The notes under the pieces are model-generated. The model saw only the letters and a program-made list of their open reading frames with translations, had not been told where the DNA came from and ran no database searches. Positions 8,449 through 16,902 of a DNA stretch of 64,000 bases are shown here, one piece after another (position 1 is the stretch's first letter; the number at the start of each line of letters is the position of its first letter). The stretch covers positions 1-64,000 of the forward strand of contig NZ_RHWX01000013.1 of NCBI RefSeq assembly GCF_003938605.1, given 5' to 3'. Made by a program: the position numbers and the translations under genes. This stretch comes from Brevundimonas sp. 357 (GTDB lineage Bacteria > Pseudomonadota > Alphaproteobacteria > Caulobacterales > Caulobacteraceae).

Positions 8449-8883
8449 ATGACCAAGTTGATGCGATCGCGCCGCCACGCGCTTCTCGCCGCCGTCGCCA
8501 TCGCCATGACGGCTTTCGCTTCGCCGCAGATCGCTTCGGCCGGCCCCAAGGCTGGCGGTTCCTATCAACTGCGCGCGGTCGTACCGGTCGCGTGCTGGGT
8601 GAGGCCCGACGCGACCGTCGTGGCGGAAACCGGTCGGACAGGTTCGGTGATCGAAGCCTGCAACAGCCCCGGAGGCTTCACCGTCTCAGCGGCCTACCGA
8701 CCGCTCAAACAGACGGAGAAGGCGCGCATGACCTATGGCGAACGGTCATTAAACCTGACCAAGAGCGGCAACCTGGAACTGCGTCGCTCCAACATGGCCG
8801 CTATCCGCACCATCGCCTACCGTTTCGACGACGTACAGCTGGAAGAGCCGCTGATCCTCGCCCTGACGATCCAGCCAATCTGA
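8449..8883 (+). CDS. Small exported pilin-like protein
   Basis: Secreted protein of 144 residues beginning at ATG 8449, with a signal peptide (hydrophobic core about residues 11-25, cleavage near IASA-GP). The mature part is beta-rich, has one Cys pair (in VACW and EACN) and ends in the strand LILALTIQPI. This resembles fimbrial or spore-coat-U-like subunits. It is the first of several such proteins flanking the chaperone-usher genes, so a minor pilin role is plausible but not shown. An intrinsic terminator follows it, so it is transcribed separately from the LuxR-type gene. I could not match it to a named family. Confidence 0.55.
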   Translation: MTKLMRSRRHALLAAVAIAMTAFASPQIASAGPKAGGSYQLRAVVPVACWVRPDATVVAETGRTGSVIEACNSPGGFTVSAAYRPLKQTEKARMTYGERSLNLTKSGNLELRRSNMAAIRTIAYRFDDVQLEEPLILALTIQPI

Positions 8884-8902
8884 TCCGAACGCTCAACCCT
8901 AG

Positions 8903-8935
8903 CCCCCCTCCGCCGATACGTCGGCGGGGGGTTTT
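8903..8935 (+). terminator. Intrinsic terminator
   Basis: CCCCCCTCCGCCGA pairs with TCGGCGGGGGG around TACG, followed by GTTTTGTTT. It lies about 20 bases after the pilin-like gene stop. Confidence 0.85.
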
Positions 8936-9094
8936 GTTTGCCTGCTTGCGGATTACCCTTGGGCGCTGCACGGGCTTGAAAATTTACAATCCCCTCTTTC
9001 GATTTTACATAATGACGTCGTTCGCTGATCGATATAATGTCGAGGGAAGCGAGATGGGGTCTGCGGACGCCAGATTGTCGACGGAGGGAACGGG

Positions 9095-9706
9095 GTGGGC
9101 CTGCAGGGAACGGCAGAGGCGCGTCGATTCTATGAAATTGAATCGGTCAATGAAGCCGCCTGCTCTGAAGCCTGGAGCAGAAGCTGCAGCCGCGCTGCGA
9201 TGATCATTACGCCCAGCCTCCACCTTCTGTGGAGCAATGACGAAGGGCGGCGGCTTCTGGACATCGACCGAGATCTTGGAGAGGTCGGCGGGCGGCTGAG
9301 CTTCGCACAACGCACCGGCTTGTTCGCCTTCGCCGCCTTTCTCGAGAATCTGGGTGACGAGCCTAGAGCCTGGGTTCTGGCGCGACGTGACGGCGGCGGA
9401 GATTGCCTGATCATCCGGGCTGTGCGGATCGCGCTCGGCAAAGCCGACGCAGTCATCCTGGCTTTCAGCGACACCGCAGGATCACGCCGCCTATGGGCCG
9501 ATTTCGGCCCCGCGCTCGACCTCACCTCGGCGGAGACGACCCTGCTGAAACGTCTGGTCGACGGCGCTACAGTGACGGAAGCCGCACACGACCTCGGCGT
9601 GACCCTGGAAACCGCCCGCACGCACGTCAAACGCGCCTACGCCAAACTGGGGGTCAGCAGCCGCGAAGAGATGTTCGCCAAGATATCGCCCTTCCGACTG
9701 TCCTGA
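9095..9706 (+). CDS. LuxR-type transcriptional regulator
   Basis: Protein of up to 203 residues from GTG 9095, which has GGAGGGA 6 bases upstream; ATG 9200 is an alternative. The C-terminal 60 residues (about 142-200) are a GerE/LuxR helix-turn-helix: LTSAETTLLKRLVDG, then the recognition helix around ETARTHVKRAYAKLGV. The N-terminal part (ITPSLHLLWSNDEGRRLL onward) has the look of a degenerate PAS or sensor fold; no receiver-domain Asp or autoinducer pocket motif is apparent. Its place between pilin-like genes and the chaperone-usher operon suggests it regulates fimbriae, which is inference. Confidence 0.8.
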   Translation: MGLQGTAEARRFYEIESVNEAACSEAWSRSCSRAAMIITPSLHLLWSNDEGRRLLDIDRDLGEVGGRLSFAQRTGLFAFAAFLENLGDEPRAWVLARRDGGGDCLIIRAVRIALGKADAVILAFSDTAGSRRLWADFGPALDLTSAETTLLKRLVDGATVTEAAHDLGVTLETARTHVKRAYAKLGVSSREEMFAKISPFRLS

Positions 9707-9720
9707 TCCGTCAATGATGA

Positions 9721-10572
9721 TCAGGCTGCAGGACACGGCGGCGGCGGGTCACGCACGATACGTACAACCTCATCCGAACGTTCATGGCCCACGCGCATCG
9801 TGGTCGTACGGCTGACTTCAGAAACCCATCCATCCGTCACGTAAAGGGTCGCGCGCGTATCCCGCTTCATGCTGTCCGCCGCACCGGCAGAGCCCGGCCC
9901 TTCCGCACTGAGCGATCGCGTGAGCAGAAGCCCGCATCCGTCAACGGATCGGGAAACCGATTGCACCCCTGATCTGGAGGTTTCGCCCGCGCTCTGAACC
10001 GGCTGCTCGAAACGCCCTTCGGTCAAGGGCTGGCGCGGCTGCATCTCCGCCAGGAGGGCCACATCGCTCAACAGTTGGGAAAGCCGAACCTCTGACGACA
10101 ACGTGTCGAGCCCCGCCACCAAGACGTCCCGCTCACCCTTCGTCAGTCCGAGGGAACCAAGCCGAGCGGCGTAGGCGTCTCGTACGGCCGGCCAATCCTC
10201 GAACGCAATCGGCCGCCCAGCGCTATCCGCAGAGATAACCACGTCCACCCCGATCCAGGCTTTGAGAAGACGCTCCAGATCGGGAGCGCTGCTGTCAGTC
10301 AATGAGGCCTCCAACAGCCGGAACCGGAGCGTCACTCCCTCGGTTGAGGCCGCCATGGTCTCGAGCTCGAATTTCTGGCGGTTGACCTGACGCGCGTCGC
10401 CGCCCGCCCCGGATGAAGTGAGTTCGGTCTCGCTGACGAAGACGCGTCGATCACCGACAGCGTCCGCTCGATGTTGAACCTCAAGGACAGCCGCAGGAGC
10501 AGCATCAGGCGTAGCGGCGTCCTGCTCACCGACAAACGCCAGAGCGTAAAGGGCCGCCAAAAGGGTTTTCAT
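9721..10572 (-). CDS. Hypothetical exported protein
   Basis: Protein of 283 residues with a short hydrophobic N-terminus (MKTLLAALYALAF) that probably acts as a signal peptide. No recognised domain. The central part is rich in charged and helical segments (about 85-190, LERLLKAWIGVDVVISAD region) and the end is Pro-rich with a final Cys (RDPPPPCPAA). It is convergent with the LuxR-type gene, 14 bases apart, and divergent from the pilin-like gene at 10766. Its position suggests membership of the fimbrial locus, but it shows no pilin, chaperone or usher motif. Confidence 0.55.
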   Translation of the reverse strand: MKTLLAALYALAFVGEQDAATPDAAPAAVLEVQHRADAVGDRRVFVSETELTSSGAGGDARQVNRQKFELETMAASTEGVTLRFRLLEASLTDSSAPDLERLLKAWIGVDVVISADSAGRPIAFEDWPAVRDAYAARLGSLGLTKGERDVLVAGLDTLSSEVRLSQLLSDVALLAEMQPRQPLTEGRFEQPVQSAGETSRSGVQSVSRSVDGCGLLLTRSLSAEGPGSAGAADSMKRDTRATLYVTDGWVSEVSRTTTMRVGHERSDEVVRIVRDPPPPCPAA

Positions 10573-10699
10573 GCCGGGGCTCCGTCAACGAATTCGACAA
10601 GGGGGAAGGCCGCCCCAATTCGCTTACGCGGCGAATTTCATCGAATAATCATGAAATTAACTATTTTTTCTTCGAGCGCGTACCCCAAATGGGGGACGA

Positions 10700-10715
10700 T
10701 TAACAAAAGCCTAAC
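10700..10715 (+). promoter_or_regulatory. Candidate CtrA box upstream of a pilin-like gene
   Basis: TTAA-CAAAAGC-CTAAC lies 51-66 bases before the start at 10766. The CtrA consensus in Caulobacterales is TTAA-N7-TTAA, so this differs at one base and has the correct spacing. Just upstream is the small palindrome CCCCAAATGGGG. The surrounding 10620-10715 stretch is richer in AT than its neighbours, as expected of a promoter. Confidence 0.35.
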
Positions 10716-10765
10716 GTGCTCCTTAGCCCTCGAACGAGGGAGCGGCGACCGACGCCGGGGAGCAG

Positions 10766-11311
10766 ATGCGAACAGCCTGTATGCTTGCAGTCGCCATGCT
10801 GGCCGTCGCGGGTACGACGGCGAAGGCGGACGACGCCGGACGCAAGTCACTGACGCTCGAAGCCGTCGGGCGGATTTCACCGCGTTGCGATATCGGCGCC
10901 CTGGGCGGGGTCGATTTCGGCGACTTGCGGCGTAGCGGCCTGGCCGTCGAGACGCGCTTCGGCCTGAGTTGCAACGTCCCGTTCGACATCAATCTGCGTT
11001 CCGCCAATGGCGGACTGGCGCATGAAAGCCTGCCCCGCGGACAAGGGCCGTACAGCGGCCTGGCGGCCTATCGCCTCGCCATCAACGTGCCCCTCGAAAC
11101 CGGACATCCGGGCCGCGGCGGGCGCGGCGGCGCGGCGGCGGGCGATTTCACCAGCCGGCAGTTGCAAGCGGGACAAGTGATCTCAAGCCGTGGCGGCGTC
11201 GCCTTCGACGGCGGCAGCTTGAACATCGAGATGATGGAGCCCGAAGGCGCCGGCCTGTTGGCGGGGCGCTACTGGGAAACCGTGGAGATCAGCCTCGTAC
11301 CGAGGCTGTAA
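10766..11311 (+). CDS. Exported pilin-like (spore-coat-U/fimbrial type) subunit
   Basis: Secreted protein of 181 residues; signal peptide about residues 1-21 ending TTAKA. The mature part begins with a beta domain carrying a Cys pair (PRCD and LSCN) and the segments ISPRCDIGALGGVDFGDL and FGLSCNVPFDINLRSANGG, which resemble fimbrial subunits of the spore-coat-U/CU type. The C-terminus WETVEISLVPRL is a typical final strand. A Gly/Arg-rich stretch (GRGGRGGAAAG, about residues 113-123) is unusual. It precedes the likely major pilin by 156 bases and is probably a minor subunit. Confidence 0.6.
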   Translation: MRTACMLAVAMLAVAGTTAKADDAGRKSLTLEAVGRISPRCDIGALGGVDFGDLRRSGLAVETRFGLSCNVPFDINLRSANGGLAHESLPRGQGPYSGLAAYRLAINVPLETGHPGRGGRGGAAAGDFTSRQLQAGQVISSRGGVAFDGGSLNIEMMEPEGAGLLAGRYWETVEISLVPRL

Positions 11312-11467
11312 GGACCGGCGATGGACGCAACGCATATCGAGCGTCGAGCGGATGCCTGGCGCCCCAGAGGGGCTGCTGAGCGGACGGTGCGGAAGCTCGG
11401 CGTGTGCGGCGCGGCCAAAGCGGGTGTGACTGGCGCAATCCTGCGCACTTCTTGGAGGAAGACTGAA

Positions 11468-12229
11468 ATGAAAGCCTATCAACTGATCGCCGGCGTCGCT
11501 GTGCTGGCCCTCTCCGCGACCGCCGCTTCGGCCGGCAGCTTCAGCCAGAGCGCGGCTCACCTGCCGATCGTCGGCAGCATCAGCGGCTCGGGCCAGGGCT
11601 CGGCCATCGCCGGCCAGAGCGCCAACGCCCTGTCGACCTTCTTCGGCGGCGAGGAAGTCGCGTCGTGGATTTCGGCCTCGGGCAGCGTCGCCAACAACAT
11701 CGGCACCGCCGGCAACGCCACCGCCAGCTTCACCCTGCGCGGCGAGGTCTCGCAAGACTGCTCCTTCTACTCGGGCAACATCAACACCGTCCTGAACTTC
11801 GGCCAGATCGGCATCAACACGCTGGACAACGGCGGCGTTGACGACGCCTTCGACATGGCCGGAGCCGCCAACGCCTCGATCGAGACCAACACTGCAGGCT
11901 GCAATACCCGCAACGAAGTCCGCATCACCAAGGCCAACGGCATTGCCGGCATGAAGTCCAACTTCGCCGGCGCCTTCGACGGCGCCCAGTTCCAGGCCAA
12001 CCTGCCGTACAAGGTGGATGCGACCTGGACCGGCGTTCCCGCCGGCGCCGGTTCGGCGACCGCCTCGACGCAAACGCTGACTGTCGACACCACCGAAGCC
12101 AGCGACCTGAAGGTCCAAGGCGCCTGGAAGTCGCACTTCAACGTCAACATCAACGTGCCGGTCCCGAACAAGTCGCTGGTCTCGGGCACCTATCAGGACA
12201 CCCTGACGATCGAACTGGCCGCCATCTAA
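11468..12229 (+). CDS. Probable major fimbrial subunit (pilin)
   Basis: Exported protein of 253 residues. ATG 11468 is chosen because GGAGGAAG lies about 8 bases upstream and a clean signal peptide follows (cleavage near ATAASA-GS). The mature protein is rich in Ala, Gly, Ser, Thr and Asn with few charges. It has one Cys pair (QDCSFYSGN and TAGCNTRN) and a C-terminal strand YQDTLTIELAAI, all typical of subunits completed by donor-strand exchange. The strong ribosome site and the hairpin right after the gene suggest high expression. It lies just before the chaperone and usher genes. Confidence 0.7.
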   Translation: MKAYQLIAGVAVLALSATAASAGSFSQSAAHLPIVGSISGSGQGSAIAGQSANALSTFFGGEEVASWISASGSVANNIGTAGNATASFTLRGEVSQDCSFYSGNINTVLNFGQIGINTLDNGGVDDAFDMAGAANASIETNTAGCNTRNEVRITKANGIAGMKSNFAGAFDGAQFQANLPYKVDATWTGVPAGAGSATASTQTLTVDTTEASDLKVQGAWKSHFNVNINVPVPNKSLVSGTYQDTLTIELAAI

Positions 12230-12250
12230 AAACGGCCCAGTGACGAGAAG

Positions 12251-12279
12251 AAGCCCGCCCGGCCCTGTCGGGCGGGCTT
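12251..12279 (+). terminator. Hairpin after the pilin gene
   Basis: AAGCCCGCCCG pairs with CGGGCGGGCTT around a 7-base loop, 22 bases after the stop. There is no T run, so it may give partial termination or stabilise the pilin mRNA, setting pilin expression above that of the assembly genes. Confidence 0.6.
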
Positions 12280-12312
12280 CAAGCATCAGTACGCACGTCA
12301 TTCGCGTATCAG

Positions 12313-12328
12313 TGGCACGAATTCTGCA
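12313..12328 (+). promoter_or_regulatory. Candidate sigma-54 promoter of the chaperone-usher operon
   Basis: TGGCACG-AATT-CTGCA matches the RpoN consensus TGGCACG-N4-TTGCW at all but one position, with the required spacing between GG and GC. It lies 44 bases before the chaperone ATG. Pilin and flagellar genes of Caulobacter are known sigma-54 targets. Confidence 0.5.
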
Positions 12329-12371
12329 TGACGTCGGTACACGAATGCGCAGGCCGTGGGGGAGAATAAAT

Positions 12372-13256
12372 ATGGGACTAGGGCTGAAATATCGGACCGC
12401 GATGCGCGCCGACCAACCAAAGAAAAGATCCCGTATCGGGTTAATTCTGGCCGCTACCCTGTTCCTGGGAATCACCGCCACCGCCGTCGAAGCGATGCGC
12501 GTATCGCCCATGGTCGCGGAAATTTCTTCGCGCGGCGCCGGCTCCTCCGCCCGGATCGAGGTGCAGAACCTCGCCGCCAAAGCGCTGCCCTATGAAACGC
12601 GCATCACGCGCATCTCCTTCGACGAGGACGGCAAGCTTGTCGAAACGCCCGCGGATGAGGACTTCCTGGTCTTCCCGCCGCAAGGCGTCGTGCCTGTACG
12701 CGGCCGCCAGGTGATCCGGGTCCAGTGGGTCGGAGACCCCGACATCGACGTATCGCGCGCCTATTACGTCGGCATTCGCCAGCTTCCCGTCGAATTGGAA
12801 GAGGGCGCCAGCGGCGACCTCGCCGCCCAGGTTCAGGTCGTCTATCATATGAAGTCGCTCGTCACCGTAGCCCCTCCGGGCGCAACGGCGGACGTGTCCG
12901 TGGTCAGCGCTCGCGCGATCGAAATAGACGCCGCCCCAGCCGCCCCAGTGATTGATGAAAGCCTCGGCGGGACCGGTGAGGCTACGCCCACGCCGACCGC
13001 CGACAAGGTTCCCGGCGTCGAGGTCCGTGTGCGCAACGCCGGCCGCCGCTACGCCCTGATGAGCGGCGCCACATGGTGGGTCGAGGGAAGCGGCCCGGAC
13101 GGAACCCGCACGGAAATCCGACTGGACGCCTCCACCGTCAATGAGGCGGTGGGCGCCGGCTATCTTGAACCTCTGAAAGGCGACCGGACCTTCTATCTGC
13201 CCACCAGCGTCGCCTTCTCGCCTGACGCGCCGATCAAGGTGCGCTTCAGCCAATGA
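12372..13256 (+). CDS. Periplasmic fimbrial chaperone (PapD-like)
   Basis: Protein of 294 residues from ATG 12372, with GGGGAG upstream; the longer open frame is not coding. A signal anchor or signal peptide spans about residues 20-41 (cleavage near AVEA). The mature protein has the immunoglobulin-like chaperone fold: N-terminal strands MRVSPMVAEI, the pattern RIEVQNLAAKALPYETRITRI, and the conserved RQVIRVQWVG with the Arg used to anchor subunit C-termini. The family binds pilin subunits in the periplasm, donates a strand and delivers them to the usher. A Thr/Pro linker around residues 195-215 is longer than in classical chaperones. The stop overlaps the usher start (ATGA). Confidence 0.85.
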   Translation: MGLGLKYRTAMRADQPKKRSRIGLILAATLFLGITATAVEAMRVSPMVAEISSRGAGSSARIEVQNLAAKALPYETRITRISFDEDGKLVETPADEDFLVFPPQGVVPVRGRQVIRVQWVGDPDIDVSRAYYVGIRQLPVELEEGASGDLAAQVQVVYHMKSLVTVAPPGATADVSVVSARAIEIDAAPAAPVIDESLGGTGEATPTPTADKVPGVEVRVRNAGRRYALMSGATWWVEGSGPDGTRTEIRLDASTVNEAVGAGYLEPLKGDRTFYLPTSVAFSPDAPIKVRFSQ

Positions 13257-15907
13257 AGCCCCGCATGGTCCCCACGGCGATTCTGGCATCCGTGCTGGCG
13301 TCAAACGGCGCGGCCCCCGCCAGAGCGGCTCCGCTCCCGGAGGACGCGCCCATCATCACGGCCCCTCCCTTGCTCCAGGATTCACCTCAGGAAAGCGTCG
13401 CAACCGGCGCCACGCTTCAGGCTCCGGATCAAGCAGACGTTCAGACAGCGTCCACGGGTCAGACCGACGCAGCGCCTGCGGCTGTCGTTCGGCCGAACAT
13501 CAACCCCTACAACCGCGATATCACCCTGACCGCGCCTCTGACCTTCAATCGGCGGCCGCTGGGGGAGGTGCCGGTAACGCTAACGCGCGACGACCGTTTC
13601 ATCGTCGATTCAGCGGGCTTTCTTGAACTGATCGCTCCCCTGCTAACCGATGAGGCCGCTGCGGCGCTCACGATGAACCTGGCCGGTCAGCAGGGTTTCG
13701 AAGGCGACGAATTGGCAGATCAGGGCGTTTCGCTCGAATACGATCCGACGGCCCTGTCTCTGCTGGTAGTGCGCATCGCCCCCAACCTGCGCCGCCTGGA
13801 AGTCTTGTTCGAACGCGGCGGCCCCGAAGAAGCAGGCGTGTCTCCCCTTCCCTTCTCGGCCTTTCTGAACGCGGCGGCGTCCTGGAGCTATCGTCACGCG
13901 ACCAGCGAAGCTCCCGCGCCGAATGTTTATCTAAACGGGGCCGGCCGCTGGCGGGGCCTGGTTCTGGAAGCCGAAGTTCAGGGACGCGAAACGCTGGGAT
14001 CCGGCGACTATGAATGGCTGAGGCGCTACGCCCGTTTTGTCTATGATCAACCGCAGGAATACAGGCGCTGGACCGTCGGCGACCTCAACCCCGAGTTCCG
14101 CGGATTGCAGGGGTATGCCGATGTGGGCGGCGTCGGGGTGACGCGCCAAAGACGGCGTTTCGATCCTTATCGTCCGAACGTGTTCCGTCAGGATCGCCAA
14201 CTGCTGCTGCAGAGCGAATCCACCGTCCGTATCTTGCGCAATGGCGCCCTAGTGCGCGAACTGCGCCTGGATCCTGGCCAGTACGACCTCTCCAACCTGC
14301 CGGTACAGACAGGCAGCAACGACCTGGAAGTCGTAGTGGTGGACGGATCCGGCGCATCACAGTCCTATCGCTACAGCGCCTATATCGACTCGATCGACCT
14401 CGACCCCGGCGAATATGAGTATGGTGGTTACTTCGGTGTCGTCGGGCGGCCCAGCTTCGGCCAGCCGGATTATTCGGATGGCGACCTCGCGTTCACCGGC
14501 TACTGGCGCAAAGCCTTCATCGACAGGCCCGCATTAGGCGTCGGGTTTCAGGCCAGCGAACGGGTCCAGATGGCCAACGCCCAGACCCAGTTCATCCTGC
14601 GCAACGGGTCGCGCCTGAACCTTCAGGCCGGCGCCAGCAACAGCAACACGGCCGGCAGCGGCTACGCCCTGGTCGCAGCCTACGACTTCTACATCGACCG
14701 CCCCACGACATCGGACTTCTTCACGCTCCAGTTCGAACATGTGTCGGAAGGCTTTGCGACGCTTTCGGACCCGGACGCGTCCAACCCAATCGCCTGGCAG
14801 GCCTATGGCCAATATTCTCGCGTCTTCTCCGATCGTCTCTACGGCAGCGTGGGCTTGGCCTACAACAAATCGCGAGACAACGCCGGACTGGGGGATTCCT
14901 TCCGCTCGGACCTGACGGCCAACTACGCCATCAGTCGCCAGTGGAGCGCCCAGGCGGGCGTGAACTACCTCAAATATGAGGACACGCCCGGCGGCCGCCG
15001 CGACCGCGACGGCTGGGGCTTTACCTTCGCCCTGACCTGGCGGCCGTCCAGCGACGTGCGCGCTGACGCGCGTTACGATTCCAACCTGAACAGCGCCAGC
15101 GCCTCCTTCTACAAGATCCCCGAGAATCTGGCGGGTTCGATCGGTTATTCCGCTATCGCCACCTATGACGACGGCCCCGCCAGTTTGACGGGCGGCGTCG
15201 ACTATGTCGGCAACCGCTTCAACGCTTCGGTCTCGCACGCGGGATACGGCCAGGACTTCGGCTCCATCAGCGACCAGCAGGTCACGACGGCCAGCGTCTC
15301 GACCGCCATCGCCTTCGCGGGAGGCAAGGCCGCCATTGGCCGGCGCGTCGCCGACAGCTTCGCCATCCTGTACGGCCACCCCAGCCTGGAAGGCCGTCCG
15401 GTCATCGCCGGCGAAGTCCTGCGCGACGGCCGCTATTCGGCCGCCAGCGGGCCGCTGGGTCCGGTGCTCTATCCCTACCTGGGGTCGTATGTGAACGATT
15501 CCGTCTATTACGACGTCATCGACGTACCGGCCGGCTACGATATCGGCGAGGGTGTCCGGCGGGTGCGGCCGGCCTATCGCAGCGGCTACGCCTTCGAGAT
15601 CGGTTCGGACGCCTTCGTCAGCGCCGTGGGATCCGTAACAGGGCGCGGCGCTGACGGCCCGACCCCCTTGTCGCTGATCGGCGGTCGCGTGATCGCCCTG
15701 GACGAACCGGACGCCCCTTCCCAGCCCTTCTTCACCAACAGCGTCGGTCGGTTCGCCGTCCAGGGGCTTAAGCCGGGCGGGCGCTATCGCGTCGAACTGT
15801 TCACTGACCCCAGGGGTGGTTTCGACTTTACCGTCCCGGGCGACAATGACGGCCTCTACAATCTGCGTGTCGTCCACATCGACATCGCTGCGCCCGAAGG
15901 AGATTGA
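13253..15907 (+). CDS. Outer-membrane fimbrial usher (FimD/PapC family)
   Basis: Protein of 884 residues with signal peptide (cleavage near ARA-AP), then a Pro/Thr/Gln-rich stretch (about 28-80) before the usher body. Visible usher features include a POTRA-like/N-terminal domain, plug-region segments (LRNGALVRELRLDPGQYDLSNLP) and many alternating beta strands of the 24-strand barrel, followed by C-terminal domains (EPDAPSQPFFTNSVGRFAVQGLKPG). The protein forms the outer-membrane pore through which chaperone-subunit complexes are assembled into a fibre. It is translationally coupled to the chaperone upstream, and 2 bases separate its stop from the next start. Confidence 0.88.
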   Translation: MKPRMVPTAILASVLASNGAAPARAAPLPEDAPIITAPPLLQDSPQESVATGATLQAPDQADVQTASTGQTDAAPAAVVRPNINPYNRDITLTAPLTFNRRPLGEVPVTLTRDDRFIVDSAGFLELIAPLLTDEAAAALTMNLAGQQGFEGDELADQGVSLEYDPTALSLLVVRIAPNLRRLEVLFERGGPEEAGVSPLPFSAFLNAAASWSYRHATSEAPAPNVYLNGAGRWRGLVLEAEVQGRETLGSGDYEWLRRYARFVYDQPQEYRRWTVGDLNPEFRGLQGYADVGGVGVTRQRRRFDPYRPNVFRQDRQLLLQSESTVRILRNGALVRELRLDPGQYDLSNLPVQTGSNDLEVVVVDGSGASQSYRYSAYIDSIDLDPGEYEYGGYFGVVGRPSFGQPDYSDGDLAFTGYWRKAFIDRPALGVGFQASERVQMANAQTQFILRNGSRLNLQAGASNSNTAGSGYALVAAYDFYIDRPTTSDFFTLQFEHVSEGFATLSDPDASNPIAWQAYGQYSRVFSDRLYGSVGLAYNKSRDNAGLGDSFRSDLTANYAISRQWSAQAGVNYLKYEDTPGGRRDRDGWGFTFALTWRPSSDVRADARYDSNLNSASASFYKIPENLAGSIGYSAIATYDDGPASLTGGVDYVGNRFNASVSHAGYGQDFGSISDQQVTTASVSTAIAFAGGKAAIGRRVADSFAILYGHPSLEGRPVIAGEVLRDGRYSAASGPLGPVLYPYLGSYVNDSVYYDVIDVPAGYDIGEGVRRVRPAYRSGYAFEIGSDAFVSAVGSVTGRGADGPTPLSLIGGRVIALDEPDAPSQPFFTNSVGRFAVQGLKPGGRYRVELFTDPRGGFDFTVPGDNDGLYNLRVVHIDIAAPEGD

Positions 15908-15909
15908 GC

Positions 15910-16860
15910 ATGAGCGTTCTTCAAAAGCGTGCGGCGACCGCCTTCGCCGGCATGGCACTGATCGCGTCGCTTGCTGCGGCCGGAGCCGCCTCGGCGCAGG
16001 CGTCGCGCCCGGCCCCCGGTTGCCAGGTGAGGATCGAGCCTCAGCAGGCGCGATGGGAGATCCGCGGCTACGACCCTTATGGCGACGATGCGGCCTTCGC
16101 CACCTTCGACATCGCCTGGTCAAACGACGGTGCAGCCGCCTGTGAGGGCGAGGTGGAAGTCAACACTGTGGGACAGCCGTTCGGTTTGCGGCCGACCACA
16201 GGACCGAGCGGCCGCTGGTCCACCCTGCCCTACAGCCTGACGGACGAGTTTTCGGCGGCGAACCTGACCCCGGTCGCGGGCCGATCCCAAGCCCGCCCAG
16301 GCGGCGCTGCCTTGGCGCTTCAGCCGGGCGCGCGCGTCCTGCGCCGCTATCGTCTCGAAGTCGATGTCGATCAACTCAGCCAGGACGGTCTGTTCGAACA
16401 GCCGGTGCAATTCGCCTTCCGCGCCAAGGACAATCGCATTTCAGCGGACAAGCTGCTGGTGCTTGCGCTCAACGTCCAGCCGTCGGCCGTCATGGGCCTG
16501 CGCGGCGCATTCACCCGCACGGACGGCGGCGGCCGGATCGAACTGGGCGAACTGGCCGAAGGCGGGACCAATCTGCCGCTGCAGGTGTGGGTCAAGAGCA
16601 CCGGCGGCTATCGCGTCGCGGTGTCGTCGCGCAACAAGGGCCGCTTGGTGCTGGCCGAGGACTCGTCCTGGTGGGTGCCCTACCGCCTGAGCCTGGGTAG
16701 CCGTTCCATCAACCTGGGCACGGGTGGTCAGGTAGAGAGCCGCAAGGGCACCGGCCTGGGCGAAGACGCATATGATCTACAACTGCAGGTGGGTGAGACG
16801 GCGCGGCGTCGGGCCGGTCTCTATTCCGACCTGATCGAACTGACCGTGGCGCCGATCTGA
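15910..16860 (+). CDS. Two-domain fimbrial tip/adhesin-like subunit
   Basis: Exported protein of 316 residues; start ATG 15910 with GAAGGAG upstream. Signal peptide ends near ASAQA. An N-terminal domain (about residues 35-190, with a Cys pair in GCQVRIEP and AACEGE) is followed by a C-terminal pilin-like domain (about 195-316) ending DLIELTVAPI, the same final-strand pattern as the other subunits. An extra N-terminal domain on a pilin domain, and last place in the operon, fit a tip protein or adhesin. The ligand is unknown. Confidence 0.65.
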   Translation: MSVLQKRAATAFAGMALIASLAAAGAASAQASRPAPGCQVRIEPQQARWEIRGYDPYGDDAAFATFDIAWSNDGAAACEGEVEVNTVGQPFGLRPTTGPSGRWSTLPYSLTDEFSAANLTPVAGRSQARPGGAALALQPGARVLRRYRLEVDVDQLSQDGLFEQPVQFAFRAKDNRISADKLLVLALNVQPSAVMGLRGAFTRTDGGGRIELGELAEGGTNLPLQVWVKSTGGYRVAVSSRNKGRLVLAEDSSWWVPYRLSLGSRSINLGTGGQVESRKGTGLGEDAYDLQLQVGETARRRAGLYSDLIELTVAPI

Positions 16861-16902
16861 ACCGCAGGCGCTTTTCGCCGGGTTTTCGGTTAAGGGGCGG
16901 GC

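Noticed and set aside
11431-11445. Sigma-54-like TGGCGC...TGC before the major pilin
   Set aside because: The spacing between GG and GC is one base too short and the -24 part is imperfect.
11183-12580. 465-codon open frame opposite the major pilin
   Set aside because: The pilin has a signal peptide, ribosome site and matching neighbours; the antisense frame has none.
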